Notes under the pieces: generated by a model
Databases searched by the model: none
Told to the model about the DNA's origin: nothing
What the model saw: only the letters and a program-made list of their open reading frames with translations
Origin: a virus
Virus record (IMG/VR): IMGVR_UViG_3300012936_000092
Span: 1-30,880 of that record
Reading direction: 5' to 3' (one strand)
DNA: 30,880 nt
Program-made: the position numbers and the translations under genes
Shown here: positions 17,088 to 25,386 of the stretch, in pieces
Layout of the letters: every line of letters begins with the position of its first letter
Position numbering within the stretch: position 1 is the stretch's first letter

Positions 17088-18841
17088 TCCAAATTAAAGA
17101 CCTTACAGTCAAAAACTTTATGAGTGTGGGTAATGCCACACAGGCAATCAACTTTGACCGACAAGACCTTACACTGGTACTTGGCGAAAATATCGACCTA
17201 GGTGGCGACGGATCACGTAACGGAACTGGCAAGACCACAATAATCAATGCACTGAGCTATGCACTCTATGGCGAAGCACTTACAAATATACGCAGAGACA
17301 ATCTTATAAACAAAACCAATTCAAAAGGCATGTTGGTAAGTTTAGATTTTTGTATTGGTGAGCAGTGTTATAGAATCGAACGTGGACGCAAGCCAAATGT
17401 ACTAAAGTTTTACATCAACGACAGTGAACAAGAAGCAGATGACTATGCACAAGGAGACAGTAGAGAAACACAAGGTGCTATACTAAAACTTTTGTGTATG
17501 AGTCATACCATGTTCAAGCATCTTGTAGCACTGAATACCTATACTGAACCATTTTTGAGTCTCAAACAAAATGATCAAAGAGAAATAATTGAACAACTGT
17601 TGGGTATTACACAACTCAGTGAACGTGCAGAAAAGATCAAAGAACTAAGCAAACGCACACGTGATGACATCAAACAAGAAGAAATGACCATCAAAGCATT
17701 GCAAACTGCAAATGACAAGATAGGCGATCAAGTAAAAGCACTCAAACGCAGACAAACACTGTGGATAAACAAAAAAGAAGAAGACATAAAAAAGTTTGAA
17801 ACTGCAATTGAAGATCTTGCACATGTTGATATTGATGCAGAATTAGCCGCTCATGCTGACCTCCTAAAATGGACCGAATTAAATAATACACAGACACAGT
17901 TGCAAAAAGACATTGCCGCACTGACTGCACAAGTCGGCAGAGCAGAGAAAGATGTAAATCGCACACAAAAAGCATTGGAAAGTTTGCAATCTGGTACTTG
18001 TGATAGTTGCGGACAAAGTGTTACACACTTGGACACACATCAACAACATGTGGCAAAAGCACAGGAGGAATACAATGGGGCAAGTGATTTCCTTAGAGAA
18101 ATACAGGAAGGCATTGATGCACTCAAGGAAGATAAAGCAGAAGTACCAGCGAGACCAAGAGTTTTTTATGATAGCGTGTCTGATGCACACAATCATCGAT
18201 CAACACTATCACAACTTGAAACGCAGTTACAGAGCAAACATGCAGAAGCCGATCCTTACATTGATCAAATAGAAGAAATGCAAACAACTGCCGCTACTGA
18301 AATCTCATATGACAAACTGAATGACCTTACAAGACTGTATGATCATCAAGACTTTTTACTTAAACTGCTAACCAACAAAGACAGTTTTGTGCGTAAACGT
18401 ATAATTGATCAAAATCTCAGCTACTTAAACTCAAGACTAACGCACTATTTGGATAGAATAGGCTTACCACACACAGTGATATTTCAAAACGATTTGACTG
18501 TTGAAATACAAGAACTTGGTAGAGATTTAGACTTTGATAATCTAAGTAGAGGTGAAAGAAATAGGCTAATTATTAGTATGAGTTGGGCTTTCCGAGATGT
18601 ATGGGAGAGCCTGTACGGAGCTATTAATTTACTGTTTATTGATGAAATGATAGATAGTGGTATGGATACATCAGGTGTTGAAGCCGCACTGGCCTTGCTC
18701 AAGAAAATGGCAAGAGAACGTGGTAAAAGTATTTGGTTGGTATCTCACAAAGACGAACTAGCAGGGCGTGTAAATAACCTGTTGAAAGTTATTAAGGAAA
18801 ATGGCTTCACAAGTTATAGTACGGATATAGATGTTGCCTAA
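17084..18841 (+). CDS. 46: Recombination endonuclease subunit gp46 (Rad50/SbcC-like)
   Basis: ABC-type SMC-like ATPase that partners gp47 in DNA end resection. Walker A is GSRNGTGKTT at residues 43-52. A coiled coil runs from about 185 to 430, broken by a zinc hook CDSCG with Cys306 and Cys309. The ABC signature is NLSRGERNRLIISMSW, followed by Walker B LLFIDEMIDSGMD and the switch histidine in IWLVSHKDEL. The 585 residues are close to T4 gp46 (560). Starts with an ATGA overlap to the gene before it and ends in TAATG with the radical SAM gene after it, so translation is coupled on both sides. Confidence 0.96.
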   Translation: MIQIKDLTVKNFMSVGNATQAINFDRQDLTLVLGENIDLGGDGSRNGTGKTTIINALSYALYGEALTNIRRDNLINKTNSKGMLVSLDFCIGEQCYRIERGRKPNVLKFYINDSEQEADDYAQGDSRETQGAILKLLCMSHTMFKHLVALNTYTEPFLSLKQNDQREIIEQLLGITQLSERAEKIKELSKRTRDDIKQEEMTIKALQTANDKIGDQVKALKRRQTLWINKKEEDIKKFETAIEDLAHVDIDAELAAHADLLKWTELNNTQTQLQKDIAALTAQVGRAEKDVNRTQKALESLQSGTCDSCGQSVTHLDTHQQHVAKAQEEYNGASDFLREIQEGIDALKEDKAEVPARPRVFYDSVSDAHNHRSTLSQLETQLQSKHAEADPYIDQIEEMQTTAATEISYDKLNDLTRLYDHQDFLLKLLTNKDSFVRKRIIDQNLSYLNSRLTHYLDRIGLPHTVIFQNDLTVEIQELGRDLDFDNLSRGERNRLIISMSWAFRDVWESLYGAINLLFIDEMIDSGMDTSGVEAALALLKKMARERGKSIWLVSHKDELAGRVNNLLKVIKENGFTSYSTDIDVA

Positions 18842-20295
18842 TGCTAGATATAGTAATTGTTAATGTACCATACATGTTTACAAACAATCCACCAGTTGCC
18901 GGAGCTGTGCTACGAGCTTGTGTGGAAAAAGCAGGCTTTACGGCTGAAGCACTTGACTACAACATAGATTTTGTAAACAGTGATGTAAGCACTGATGATG
19001 TTATTGTTTGGTTGCAAAACGAAACTTCTCCTCCAAAAGTCGAAAACTATATTGCTTTCAAAGAATGGGTACGAGAGTGTGCTAAAGATATTCTCAAACG
19101 CAACGCCAGATGGATTGGCATAAGTGTGTTTACCAAAGACAGTCAACTGGCTACAGAAGAATTTGTAATTGCACTGAAGGATTTAGATCCTGATTGTAAG
19201 ATTGTGCTAGGTGGCACAGGCCAAGAAGATCGACGTAGCCAATGGAGTGAACGTTGGATTGATCTCATGTACGAAAGTGGTGTAATTGATGCAAGTATAC
19301 TCAAAGAAGGCGAAGTTGAGATAGTGAAACTTCTCAAAGGCGAATCAGCAGGACTTATTGACAGTACGCAACTAACAGTTGATCAGTTAAACAATATTCC
19401 TACACCAAATTTTGATGATTACAAGTTAGATTTGTATGGTGCACTGGATAGTTTCAGTGTCACTGAAGGAATAAGCATACCTATCACAGGCAGTAAAGGC
19501 TGTGTTAGAAAATGTACGTTTTGTAATGTTGGAGCATTTTGGCCTAGTTTTAGACAACGCAATGGCACAATGATTGGCAAAGAAATAGTAGAGCTTTATC
19601 AAAAATACAATATTAACAACTTTAAATTTACAGACAGTCTCATCAACGGAAGTTTAAAACACTTTAGACTAATGAATGAATATATCACAGAACACATACC
19701 AAATACCATAACCTACAAAGGACAATTTATTTTTCGTCCTGCAAAACAAATGCCAGATAGAGACTACGATCTAATGCGTACTGCTGGTTGTAAACTAGTA
19801 CAAATCGGTGTTGAAAGCGGAAGTGAACGTGTAAGAGAACACATGCGTAAAAAATTTACCAATGAAGACATTGAACGCACTGCGTATGCTTTGGCTGATC
19901 AAAAAATACGTCAACAATGGTTTATATTTGTAGGATATCCAACTGAAACTGAAAGCGACTTTGAACAAACACTAGCAATGATCGAAAAATATGCACATCT
20001 TGCTGATCGTAGATTAATAAACATCATACCAACTGGTGTGTACATAATGTTGGATAACACACCAAGTTCCTCGCCCGAAGGCATGAGCGACATGGGACTT
20101 TACATTGATGAAAGTCAAGCATGGCAAACCTATCATTGGCAAAGTACAAAATATACAGAAAATACTTTTCAAGTTAGAGCAGACAGATTGTTTAGATTGG
20201 TAGCACTGTGCCGCAAATTGAATTTAATAACAGAATTTGAAGACATGATTGAACATCATGTAACACTGGTACAACGTGAGTTAGCAAATGCCTGA
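18841..20295 (+). CDS. Cobalamin-binding-type radical SAM protein
   Basis: 484 residues. Residues 1-200 resemble the Rossmann-like B12-binding domain that precedes many radical SAM enzymes (NPPVAGAVLRACVEKAGF, WIGISVFTKD, KIVLGGTG), but the DxHxxG cobalamin-ligand motif is not visible, so cobalamin may be bound base-off without that histidine or not at all. The radical SAM core has the cluster motif CVRKCTFC (Cys221, 225, 228), FKFTDSLINGS, and the typical GVESGSERVREHMRKKF. It starts in TAATG overlap with gp46 and overlaps the next gene by eight bases. The family includes methyltransferases, methylthiotransferases and ring-forming enzymes; the substrate here is unknown. Confidence 0.85.
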   Translation: MLDIVIVNVPYMFTNNPPVAGAVLRACVEKAGFTAEALDYNIDFVNSDVSTDDVIVWLQNETSPPKVENYIAFKEWVRECAKDILKRNARWIGISVFTKDSQLATEEFVIALKDLDPDCKIVLGGTGQEDRRSQWSERWIDLMYESGVIDASILKEGEVEIVKLLKGESAGLIDSTQLTVDQLNNIPTPNFDDYKLDLYGALDSFSVTEGISIPITGSKGCVRKCTFCNVGAFWPSFRQRNGTMIGKEIVELYQKYNINNFKFTDSLINGSLKHFRLMNEYITEHIPNTITYKGQFIFRPAKQMPDRDYDLMRTAGCKLVQIGVESGSERVREHMRKKFTNEDIERTAYALADQKIRQQWFIFVGYPTETESDFEQTLAMIEKYAHLADRRLINIIPTGVYIMLDNTPSSSPEGMSDMGLYIDESQAWQTYHWQSTKYTENTFQVRADRLFRLVALCRKLNLITEFEDMIEHHVTLVQRELANA

Positions 20296-20764
20296 TGAAA
20301 TACAGCTTACAATTGAGCCATTGGTAAAGAAAAACAAGTTTCCGCTTATCTCGATAAGTGTAAACAACAAAAGAGATGAGATGTATCTTAAAGAAAAAAT
20401 GGTTTTCAATATCATACTAGACCAGCCAAGACTAAACGTTGTGTCTTTAGACTTTCTAAACAAAGTGCCAGAAGACACAGTTGTTAAAGATGGTGGCATT
20501 GTCGAAGACCTAGCAGTAATGTTGCAGAGCGTAAAGTACAAAACTTTTGACTTCCATCCTTATTTGCCATATGTAAGTGAGTACACAAAAGAATGTGGTG
20601 AGCTTGTAGAAAACACAAACGGGTTCATGGGCTTCAAAGGAAGACTCGATCTAAAACTAAAAACTCCGTTGTTTATTACTGCACGTGAACTTTCCATGAT
20701 GTCAGACAAGAATTACAAAGGAGTTGGCATCAAAATCGACAGACACTTACAGTATGCGTTATGA
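20288..20764 (+). CDS. Unknown protein between two radical SAM genes
   Basis: 158 residues, not recognised. It starts inside the last codons of the cobalamin-type radical SAM gene and overlaps the SPASM-like gene by four bases (ATGA), so the three are translationally linked. Composition is soluble and mixed, with many lysines, no membrane segment, no signal peptide and no cysteine cluster (one Cys only). Alternating strand-like segments (QLTIEPLVKKNKFPLISISV, LNVVSLDFLNKV, GRLDLKLKTPLFITAREL) suggest a compact alpha/beta fold. Fixed position between two radical SAM enzymes suggests a substrate, carrier or partner protein, but nothing in the sequence proves this. Confidence 0.75.
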   Translation: MPDEIQLTIEPLVKKNKFPLISISVNNKRDEMYLKEKMVFNIILDQPRLNVVSLDFLNKVPEDTVVKDGGIVEDLAVMLQSVKYKTFDFHPYLPYVSEYTKECGELVENTNGFMGFKGRLDLKLKTPLFITARELSMMSDKNYKGVGIKIDRHLQYAL

Positions 20765-21660
20765 CAAAAATTATACACTATGAACCTACCAGCAGATGTA
20801 ACGCCGCTTGTCCAATGTGTGCAAGAAACATCAATGGCGAAGGATGCATTGTACCTCTACAAGATCTAAGTTTAGAACTTTTCAAAACACAAGTCGGCGC
20901 CTGTATTGATAAACTAGAAAAAGTATTTTTTTGTGGTGCAGTTGGAGATCCTTGTGCAGACAAAACACTGCTGGATAAAATATCGTGGCTAAAACAACAA
21001 CGCAAAGATATTGTCATAGGCATTAACACCAATGGCAGTATTCGAAATGCCGTCTGGTGGACCCAGTGTGGAGAACTGTTAGATGGTATCTATGATTATG
21101 TTGTGTTCAGCATCGATGGACTAGAAGATACAAATCACATCTACAGAGTAGGTGTGCAATACAAAAAAATCATAGAAAATGCACAGGCATACATTGATAC
21201 AGGGGCCAGTGCCCATTGGGATATGCTGGTGTTTGATCATAACAAGCATCAAATTGAGGAGTGTAAACGCCTTGCTGATAGCATGGGATTTACATGGTTT
21301 CGCAGTAAAGAAACTGATCGTTGGGATCAATTTGATTTAGAGCAAATTAGACCTGCAAATCGTCCAAACAAGATTGACTACAAGGCTATAGAGGATATAC
21401 AATGTGAACGCAACATTGAACAATCAACTTATATTGATTATCAAGGGCAGGAGTTTCCCTGTTGCCATATTGGAGAAATGTATTACAGTACTACGCAGGT
21501 AGAAAACAACCAGGATATACTTGCACATACACCAAAACAATTAATGACAGAATATCAAACTAGATTGAACAACGGCAACCCTTTCTACACATGCAAACGG
21601 AGTTGTGGTGTAACAGTTGGAAAACAGTCACAGTGGAAACAAGAAATACAACTTAGATGA
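20761..21660 (+). CDS. Radical SAM protein with SPASM-like C-terminus
   Basis: 299 residues. The radical SAM cluster motif CNAACPMC is at the very start (Cys13, 17, 20). Next come the glycine-rich FFCGAVGDPCAD in the place of the usual GGEP, and INTNGS on strand three, both classic core features. The C-terminal part carries further cysteines (CERNIEQ, FPCCHIGE and CKRSCG), as in SPASM or twitch domains that hold an auxiliary iron-sulfur cluster. SPASM enzymes often modify peptides or proteins, which makes the 158-residue neighbour interesting. It overlaps that neighbour (ATGA) and the GIY-YIG gene downstream (ATGA). Confidence 0.85.
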   Translation: MTKIIHYEPTSRCNAACPMCARNINGEGCIVPLQDLSLELFKTQVGACIDKLEKVFFCGAVGDPCADKTLLDKISWLKQQRKDIVIGINTNGSIRNAVWWTQCGELLDGIYDYVVFSIDGLEDTNHIYRVGVQYKKIIENAQAYIDTGASAHWDMLVFDHNKHQIEECKRLADSMGFTWFRSKETDRWDQFDLEQIRPANRPNKIDYKAIEDIQCERNIEQSTYIDYQGQEFPCCHIGEMYYSTTQVENNQDILAHTPKQLMTEYQTRLNNGNPFYTCKRSCGVTVGKQSQWKQEIQLR

Positions 21661-22064
21661 CGTGGTCTTACAAAAACAAAGCAGTAGAAGAAATACCAGA
21701 AGGCTATATTGGTTTTGTGTATATTATCACGAATACAACAAACAATCGACGCTATATAGGTAAGAAACTAACACAGTTTAAACGCAGTAAGAAGCCTCTC
21801 AAAGGTAGAACCAACAAACGTAGATACACAGTTGAATCTGATTGGCGAGACTACTATGGAAGCAGTGATGAACTTACTGCTGATATTGAACACCTAGGCA
21901 AGGATAAATTTACACGTGAGATACTGTTTTGGTGTAAAAACAAAAGCGAACTTAGTTATATAGAAGCACGTGAACAGTTTACACACAAAGTTTTAGAATC
22001 ACGCGATTGGTACAACGGACACATAAGAGTCCGTGTGCATCAAAAAGGAATCCTAAAAGAATGA
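21657..22064 (+). CDS. GIY-YIG family nuclease
   Basis: 135 residues. The two halves of the motif are GFVYIITN (residues 19-26) and RYIGKK (32-37). They are followed by a very basic loop with KRSKKPLKGRTNKRR, then WRDYYGSS, and a C-terminal EAREQF segment carrying the conserved glutamate expected of the fold. Similar small stand-alone GIY-YIG proteins occur widely in T4-like phages, some as homing endonucleases (Seg type) and others of unknown role. No separate DNA-recognition domain is present. It overlaps both neighbours by four bases (ATGA), so it is embedded in the operon rather than free-standing, which fits a resident gene better than a recent homing insertion. Confidence 0.85.
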   Translation: MTWSYKNKAVEEIPEGYIGFVYIITNTTNNRRYIGKKLTQFKRSKKPLKGRTNKRRYTVESDWRDYYGSSDELTADIEHLGKDKFTREILFWCKNKSELSYIEAREQFTHKVLESRDWYNGHIRVRVHQKGILKE

Positions 22065-22867
22065 AGGTATTGCTAAGTGGTTGCAGTTTCAGTGCTGGTG
22101 TAGGCTTATCTAACACGCTTGTAAACAATGATACACTATATGCTGAGTGTAAAGACCATCCTGATCTTTGGATAAACTTGATGTACGATAACGTCGACAA
22201 CATTGCACGTGGCGGAAACAGTAACCTACGTATTTTTCAAATGGCTACCACTGCACTGCTTGAGAACAGTTACGATATGGCACTAATACAGTGGACCAGT
22301 TTTATGCGGCACGAGTGGAGTGCAGGATTTGAAACTTGGGATACCACAGTTCGATCAATACTTGGTTCAACTAGCAAATTTGTCAATCTACATAATCAAA
22401 CTCTATCTAGCAAATATATACAAGATCGAGTTGATAGTTTTTTTGTCTTGGAACATGCTCACTATAGGATTGTTCAAATACTAGAATACATGAATATACT
22501 TTCACGCATTGCCAAAATTACAAAAACGGAGATATTTTTTATCAATGGACTTTGTTGGTGGGACAACAATTTTTTTGATAAAATTGACTATAAATTGCCA
22601 AGTGAAACCACAAAATACACACAAGAATTGTTAGATTTGCCAAATCATAGCGATGAAGAATATGCAAAATTATATGCTCAAATGCACAGCGACTATACGG
22701 TTGCAGGTGGTATACAAAAATCACGTTGGCTAAACTTGTATGATAACATGCAAAGCAACTTAATTGACAGAGCATATGATGGTGCACACGCTGGCATTGA
22801 AACCAACAAACTATATGCAGAAAAATACTTGACAGAAATAAGGAATCGTACTAGTATAAGCACATAA
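22061..22867 (+). CDS. SGNH/GDSL-like hydrolase family protein
   Basis: 268 residues from the ATG at 22061, chosen because it forms an ATGA overlap with the GIY-YIG stop, has AAAAGGAA upstream, and begins directly with the first strand MKVLLSGCSFSAGVG. GCSFSAG (7-13) is the block-I serine motif, RGGNSN is the block-II/III glycine-asparagine region, and DGAHAG near residue 240 is the Asp-x-x-His catalytic pair. This arrangement is typical of SGNH-fold esterases and acetyl hydrolases. No signal peptide is seen, so it should act in the cytoplasm unless released by lysis. Plausible targets are acyl groups on glycans or small molecules; none can be chosen. It is the last gene of the early operon. 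Confidence 0.7.
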   Translation: MKVLLSGCSFSAGVGLSNTLVNNDTLYAECKDHPDLWINLMYDNVDNIARGGNSNLRIFQMATTALLENSYDMALIQWTSFMRHEWSAGFETWDTTVRSILGSTSKFVNLHNQTLSSKYIQDRVDSFFVLEHAHYRIVQILEYMNILSRIAKITKTEIFFINGLCWWDNNFFDKIDYKLPSETTKYTQELLDLPNHSDEEYAKLYAQMHSDYTVAGGIQKSRWLNLYDNMQSNLIDRAYDGAHAGIETNKLYAEKYLTEIRNRTSIST

Positions 22868-22970
22868 ATTTGATACATACAAAATACTCGCATAAACAAT
22901 TATGCATAGGCACATACAGAGCAATGCTCACACTCTTTTAAATTATATCTAAAATTACATTTATATGACA

Positions 22971-23305
22971 TCGATTGATCGGGACATGCTCGATCCACCT
23001 TGAGGTCTGCCAACGCGAGTTGTAGCCGACAGAACTGGTGCGTCAAAGGAAAAGGCTAACTTAAGGCTAGAATGATATGGGCTCTGTGAAACAGATACAA
23101 CCCATGCGTTGATATACTTTGCTTGAAGGGGTATATTATACGTTCCGTTGTGAGACAAGGCTAGAGTAAGGGGTACAGCACAACCGCCCCTGTTGCACAC
23201 GCAAATCTCTTTATTCATGTGACTGGACCAACTCAGATGATGACAGTTATCTTGCCCGTAGTAGGGCAAGTATGACTAAACTATCTAGATGATAACGGAG
23301 TAATA
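22971..23305 (+). ncRNA. Candidate structured RNA of unknown class
   Basis: GC-richer block between AT-rich flanks with many mutually compatible helices: GATCGGG/CTCGATC around 22977-22995; CAAC-GCGA-GTTG at 23011-23022, a GNRA-capped stem; TCTG/CAGA enclosing it; ATGGG/CCCAT at about 23077-23104 with inner CTGT/ACAG; GTTGTG/CACAAC around 23147-23184; GGGG/CCCC around 23170-23190; and CTTGCCC-GTAGTA-GGGCAAG at 23251-23270, itself enclosed by GTTAT/ATAAC (23246-23250 with 23292-23296). I could not match it to tmRNA, RNase P RNA, 6S, SRP RNA, group I introns or any riboswitch I know. Strand is assumed from flanking genes. It could be a free RNA or the leader of the gltD transcript. Confidence 0.5.
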
Positions 23306-23329
23306 TTTGCTGAACGATAGTGAAGCAAA

Positions 23330-23347
23330 AGATGTCTTTAGACATCT
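23330..23347 (+). promoter_or_regulatory. Hairpin in the gltD leader
   Basis: AGATGTC-TTTA-GACATCT is a perfect seven-pair stem with a four-base loop, ending 37 bases before the gltD ATG. No T-run follows, so it is not a standard terminator. It may be a leader control element or protect the 5' end of a processed message. Confidence 0.45.
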
Positions 23348-23384
23348 CAGATAAGTAAGCATATACTAAAAGGACATAATAAAA

Positions 23385-24800
23385 ATGCATAACCCACATG
23401 GTTTCAAAACCATTGAAAAAGAAGAACGATCTTACGTAGACACAGACACTCGCATAAAAAATTTTAGAGAGTTTGTAATACCTCTTGGTGAAGAAAGAGT
23501 CAAGCAACAGAGCGAGAGATGCATGAGTTGTGGCATACCGTTTTGCCACAATGGTTGTCCAGTCAACAACATGATACCAGATTGGAACGATCTAGTCTAC
23601 AACAACAGATGGCAAGAAGCACTTACTCTTTTACATAGCACGAACAACTTTCCAGAGTTTACTGGACGTATCTGTCCAGCACCGTGCGAAGCGGCCTGTG
23701 TGTTAAATCTCACTGACAAGCCGGTGAGTATCAAAAGCATTGAATGCACAATAGTGGACAAAGGTTGGGAAATGGGTTGGATTACTCCAGTACCAGCAAA
23801 AGTAAAAACAGGTAAAAAAGTTGCAGTGATTGGAAGTGGACCAGCAGGACTTGCTTGTGCTCAACAGTTAGGAAGAGCAGGACACAGTGTTACTGTGTAT
23901 GAAAAGAGTGCTAGAGTAGGCGGACTGCTAAGAATAGGCATACCAGATTTCAAAATGGAAAAGCATCTTATTGATCGTCGTATGGATCAAATGACAGCAG
24001 AAGGTGTAGCATTTATTACAAATACTGAAATAGGCAAGGATATCAGTGCTGAAGAATTAGTTGAACACTATGATGCAGTAGCAATATGTATAGGTTCAGA
24101 AGTGCCGAGAAACTTGCCAGTTGAAGGTAGAGATAACGATGGTATCTACTATGCTATGCAATTTTTATCTCAACAGAATGATAGAATAGCAGGAAAAAGT
24201 ATTGATCCTGAACGAGAAATACATGCCAAAGGCAAAAAAGTTTTGGTAATAGGCGGTGGAGATACTGGCAGTGATTGTGTAGGTACAAGTATTAGACAAG
24301 GTGCCGCCAGTGTAAGACAACTTGAAGTTATGCCAAAGCCTCCTGTGTTAGAAAACAAAAGTTTAGAATGGCCAAATTGGCCAATGAAACTGCGAACAAG
24401 TACCAGTCATGAAGAAATGGGCAGTAAAGGCAGAGCATGGAGTGTGCTTACCAAACGTTTTGAAGGTGGACCAAACGGGCAGGTTACAAAATTGCATTGT
24501 GTAAATGTAGATGAAAACATAAAAGAAATACCCAATAGTGAATTTGAAATAGAAGCAGACCTAGTGTTCTTGGCAATGGGTTTTGTGCATCCTGTACACG
24601 AAGGGCTACTAAAGGACTTAGGTGTAGCACTAGATGCCAGAGGCAATGTGCTTGCAGACGATTCTGCATACAAAACCGACAAAGACAAATTTTTTGTAGC
24701 AGGCGACAGTCGCAGAGGACAATCTCTTGTGGTATGGGCAATACGTGAAGGCAGACAGTGTGCCGAATCTATAGACAGTTTTTTACATGGGCTTAATTAA
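23385..24800 (+). CDS. gltD: Glutamate synthase (NADPH) small subunit, GltD
   Basis: FAD- and iron-sulfur-containing subunit that takes electrons from NAD(P)H for conversion of glutamine and 2-oxoglutarate into two glutamates by GltB. The N-terminal domain has [13 protein letters not shown] (Cys46, 49, 54, 58) and CPAPCEAAC (97, 101, 105), which hold the 4Fe-4S clusters. FAD binding is [14 protein letters not shown] (147-160); the NADPH site is [13 protein letters not shown]; the second FAD motif is [20 protein letters not shown]. At 471 residues it is full length (E. coli 472) with no visible damage. No gltB is in the window, so it presumably works with host GltB or feeds another acceptor. 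ATG at 23385 has AAAAGGA upstream. Preceded by the structured leader region. Confidence 0.95.
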   Translation: MHNPHGFKTIEKEERSYVDTDTRIKNFREFVIPLGEERVKQQSERCMSCGIPFCHNGCPVNNMIPDWNDLVYNNRWQEALTLLHSTNNFPEFTGRICPAPCEAACVLNLTDKPVSIKSIECTIVDKGWEMGWITPVPAKVKTGKKVAVIGSGPAGLACAQQLGRAGHSVTVYEKSARVGGLLRIGIPDFKMEKHLIDRRMDQMTAEGVAFITNTEIGKDISAEELVEHYDAVAICIGSEVPRNLPVEGRDNDGIYYAMQFLSQQNDRIAGKSIDPEREIHAKGKKVLVIGGGDTGSDCVGTSIRQGAASVRQLEVMPKPPVLENKSLEWPNWPMKLRTSTSHEEMGSKGRAWSVLTKRFEGGPNGQVTKLHCVNVDENIKEIPNSEFEIEADLVFLAMGFVHPVHEGLLKDLGVALDARGNVLADDSAYKTDKDKFFVAGDSRRGQSLVVWAIREGRQCAESIDSFLHGLN

Positions 24801-25386
24801 GTTTAAACATTACAACAAGAACATAGCCATAGTACGCAACCACAAGTGTGCAACTACAACCATGTTGAGTTACGTAGCCCAAGCACTATGGAATGCTGAT
24901 CCAAAAGAAGAACAGTTCTACAGAAACTTTGAAAACAATCGTCCCGGCATATACAACAAAGCAAGACTATTTGAGGAGTTTAAAGACGAGCTACTATCAG
25001 CAGACATCCGAATAGCACTGTGGCGTGATCCAATTGACAAATTTGTAAGTGGTTTCTACCATACCATGACAAATCCAGCAAATCGAAGTTTATGGCGAGG
25101 GCCACCGGGTCTTACCAATTTTCTAAAGGACTTTGATTACTACAAAAACAATCCAAATGTACAGGATCATTGTGAAACCAACACTGCTAGATTGGGTCCT
25201 GACAGAAGCATTTATACACATATCTACAACTATAAAAGTGTGCATAAGATAGCAGAATTGTTAGGAGTGCCTGCACATGATACGCATCACAGACGAGATA
25301 ACACCATGCGTGCTAAGCCAACTGAACTGCAAAAACTGCGTGTCAAACAGGTTATGTTGGAAGATTATGTAAATGGTTGGTGTTAG
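24787..25386 (+). CDS. Sulfotransferase family protein 3
   Basis: 199 residues. The N-terminal strand-loop [16 protein letters not shown] (residues 15-30) contains KCATTT, the PAPS 5'-phosphosulfate loop of the Sulfotransfer_2 type. [14 protein letters not shown] (79-92) is the 3'-phosphate-binding motif (RDP..R..S.yy), here with Lys-Phe. The C-terminal half has an '[15 protein letters not shown]' segment that fits the end of the fold. Both cofactor motifs are present, so this is the best supported of the three sulfotransferase-like genes, though short. It overlaps the end of gltD by 14 bases, suggesting coupling, and its stop overlaps that of the convergent minus-strand gene by four bases, leaving no room for a terminator. 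Confidence 0.8.
   Translation: MGLIKFKHYNKNIAIVRNHKCATTTMLSYVAQALWNADPKEEQFYRNFENNRPGIYNKARLFEEFKDELLSADIRIALWRDPIDKFVSGFYHTMTNPANRSLWRGPPGLTNFLKDFDYYKNNPNVQDHCETNTARLGPDRSIYTHIYNYKSVHKIAELLGVPAHDTHHRRDNTMRAKPTELQKLRVKQVMLEDYVNGWC

Larger units (their letters stand above)
22868..23384 (+). other. 517-base intergenic region with no credible protein gene
   Basis: The first hundred bases are very AT-rich (34 G/C of 120 in 22861-22980) and include two small hairpins, GCATAA-ACAA-TTATGC at 22890-22905 and GAGC-AAT-GCTC at 22919-22929, the second followed by a TTTT at 22936-22939. From about 22971 the composition changes sharply (114 G/C of 240 in 22981-23220; 35 of 60 in the first line). The last 60 bases lead into gltD. 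No tRNA was found. I list the structured part separately. Confidence 0.8.

Noticed and set aside
21657-22064. GIY-YIG gene as a recent homing insertion
   Set aside because: It overlaps both neighbours by ATGA and interrupts nothing, so recent invasion is not supported.
22919-22939. Rho-independent terminator after the SGNH gene
   Set aside because: The four-pair stem GAGC/GCTC is weak and the TTTT run begins seven bases after it, so it was not listed as a terminator.
23060-23105. Purine-riboswitch-like AATGATATGG
   Set aside because: The ten bases match by chance; the second conserved strand (GTTTCTACC type) and three-way junction sequence are absent.
22961-23269. 102-codon open frame on the minus strand in the intergenic block
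   Set aside because: Its composition and lack of ribosome site do not look like a phage gene, it lies opposite the hairpin-rich block, and the peptide resembles no family I know. Openness probably reflects the unusual base composition.
22971-23305. tmRNA, RNase P RNA, 6S RNA or group I intron in the intergenic block
   Set aside because: No T-arm GGTTCGAATCC-like element, no RNase P GAGGAAAGTCC core, no tag frame, and no group I P7 pair were found on either strand.
23281-23330. Glutamine riboswitch core around GATAACGGAGTAA
   Set aside because: It resembles the ACGGAAGTAGG core only loosely, and the conserved partner segments could not be found in the right order.
25383-25386. Terminator between the convergent genes
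   Set aside because: The two stop codons overlap by four bases and no stem with T-run is present on either side.
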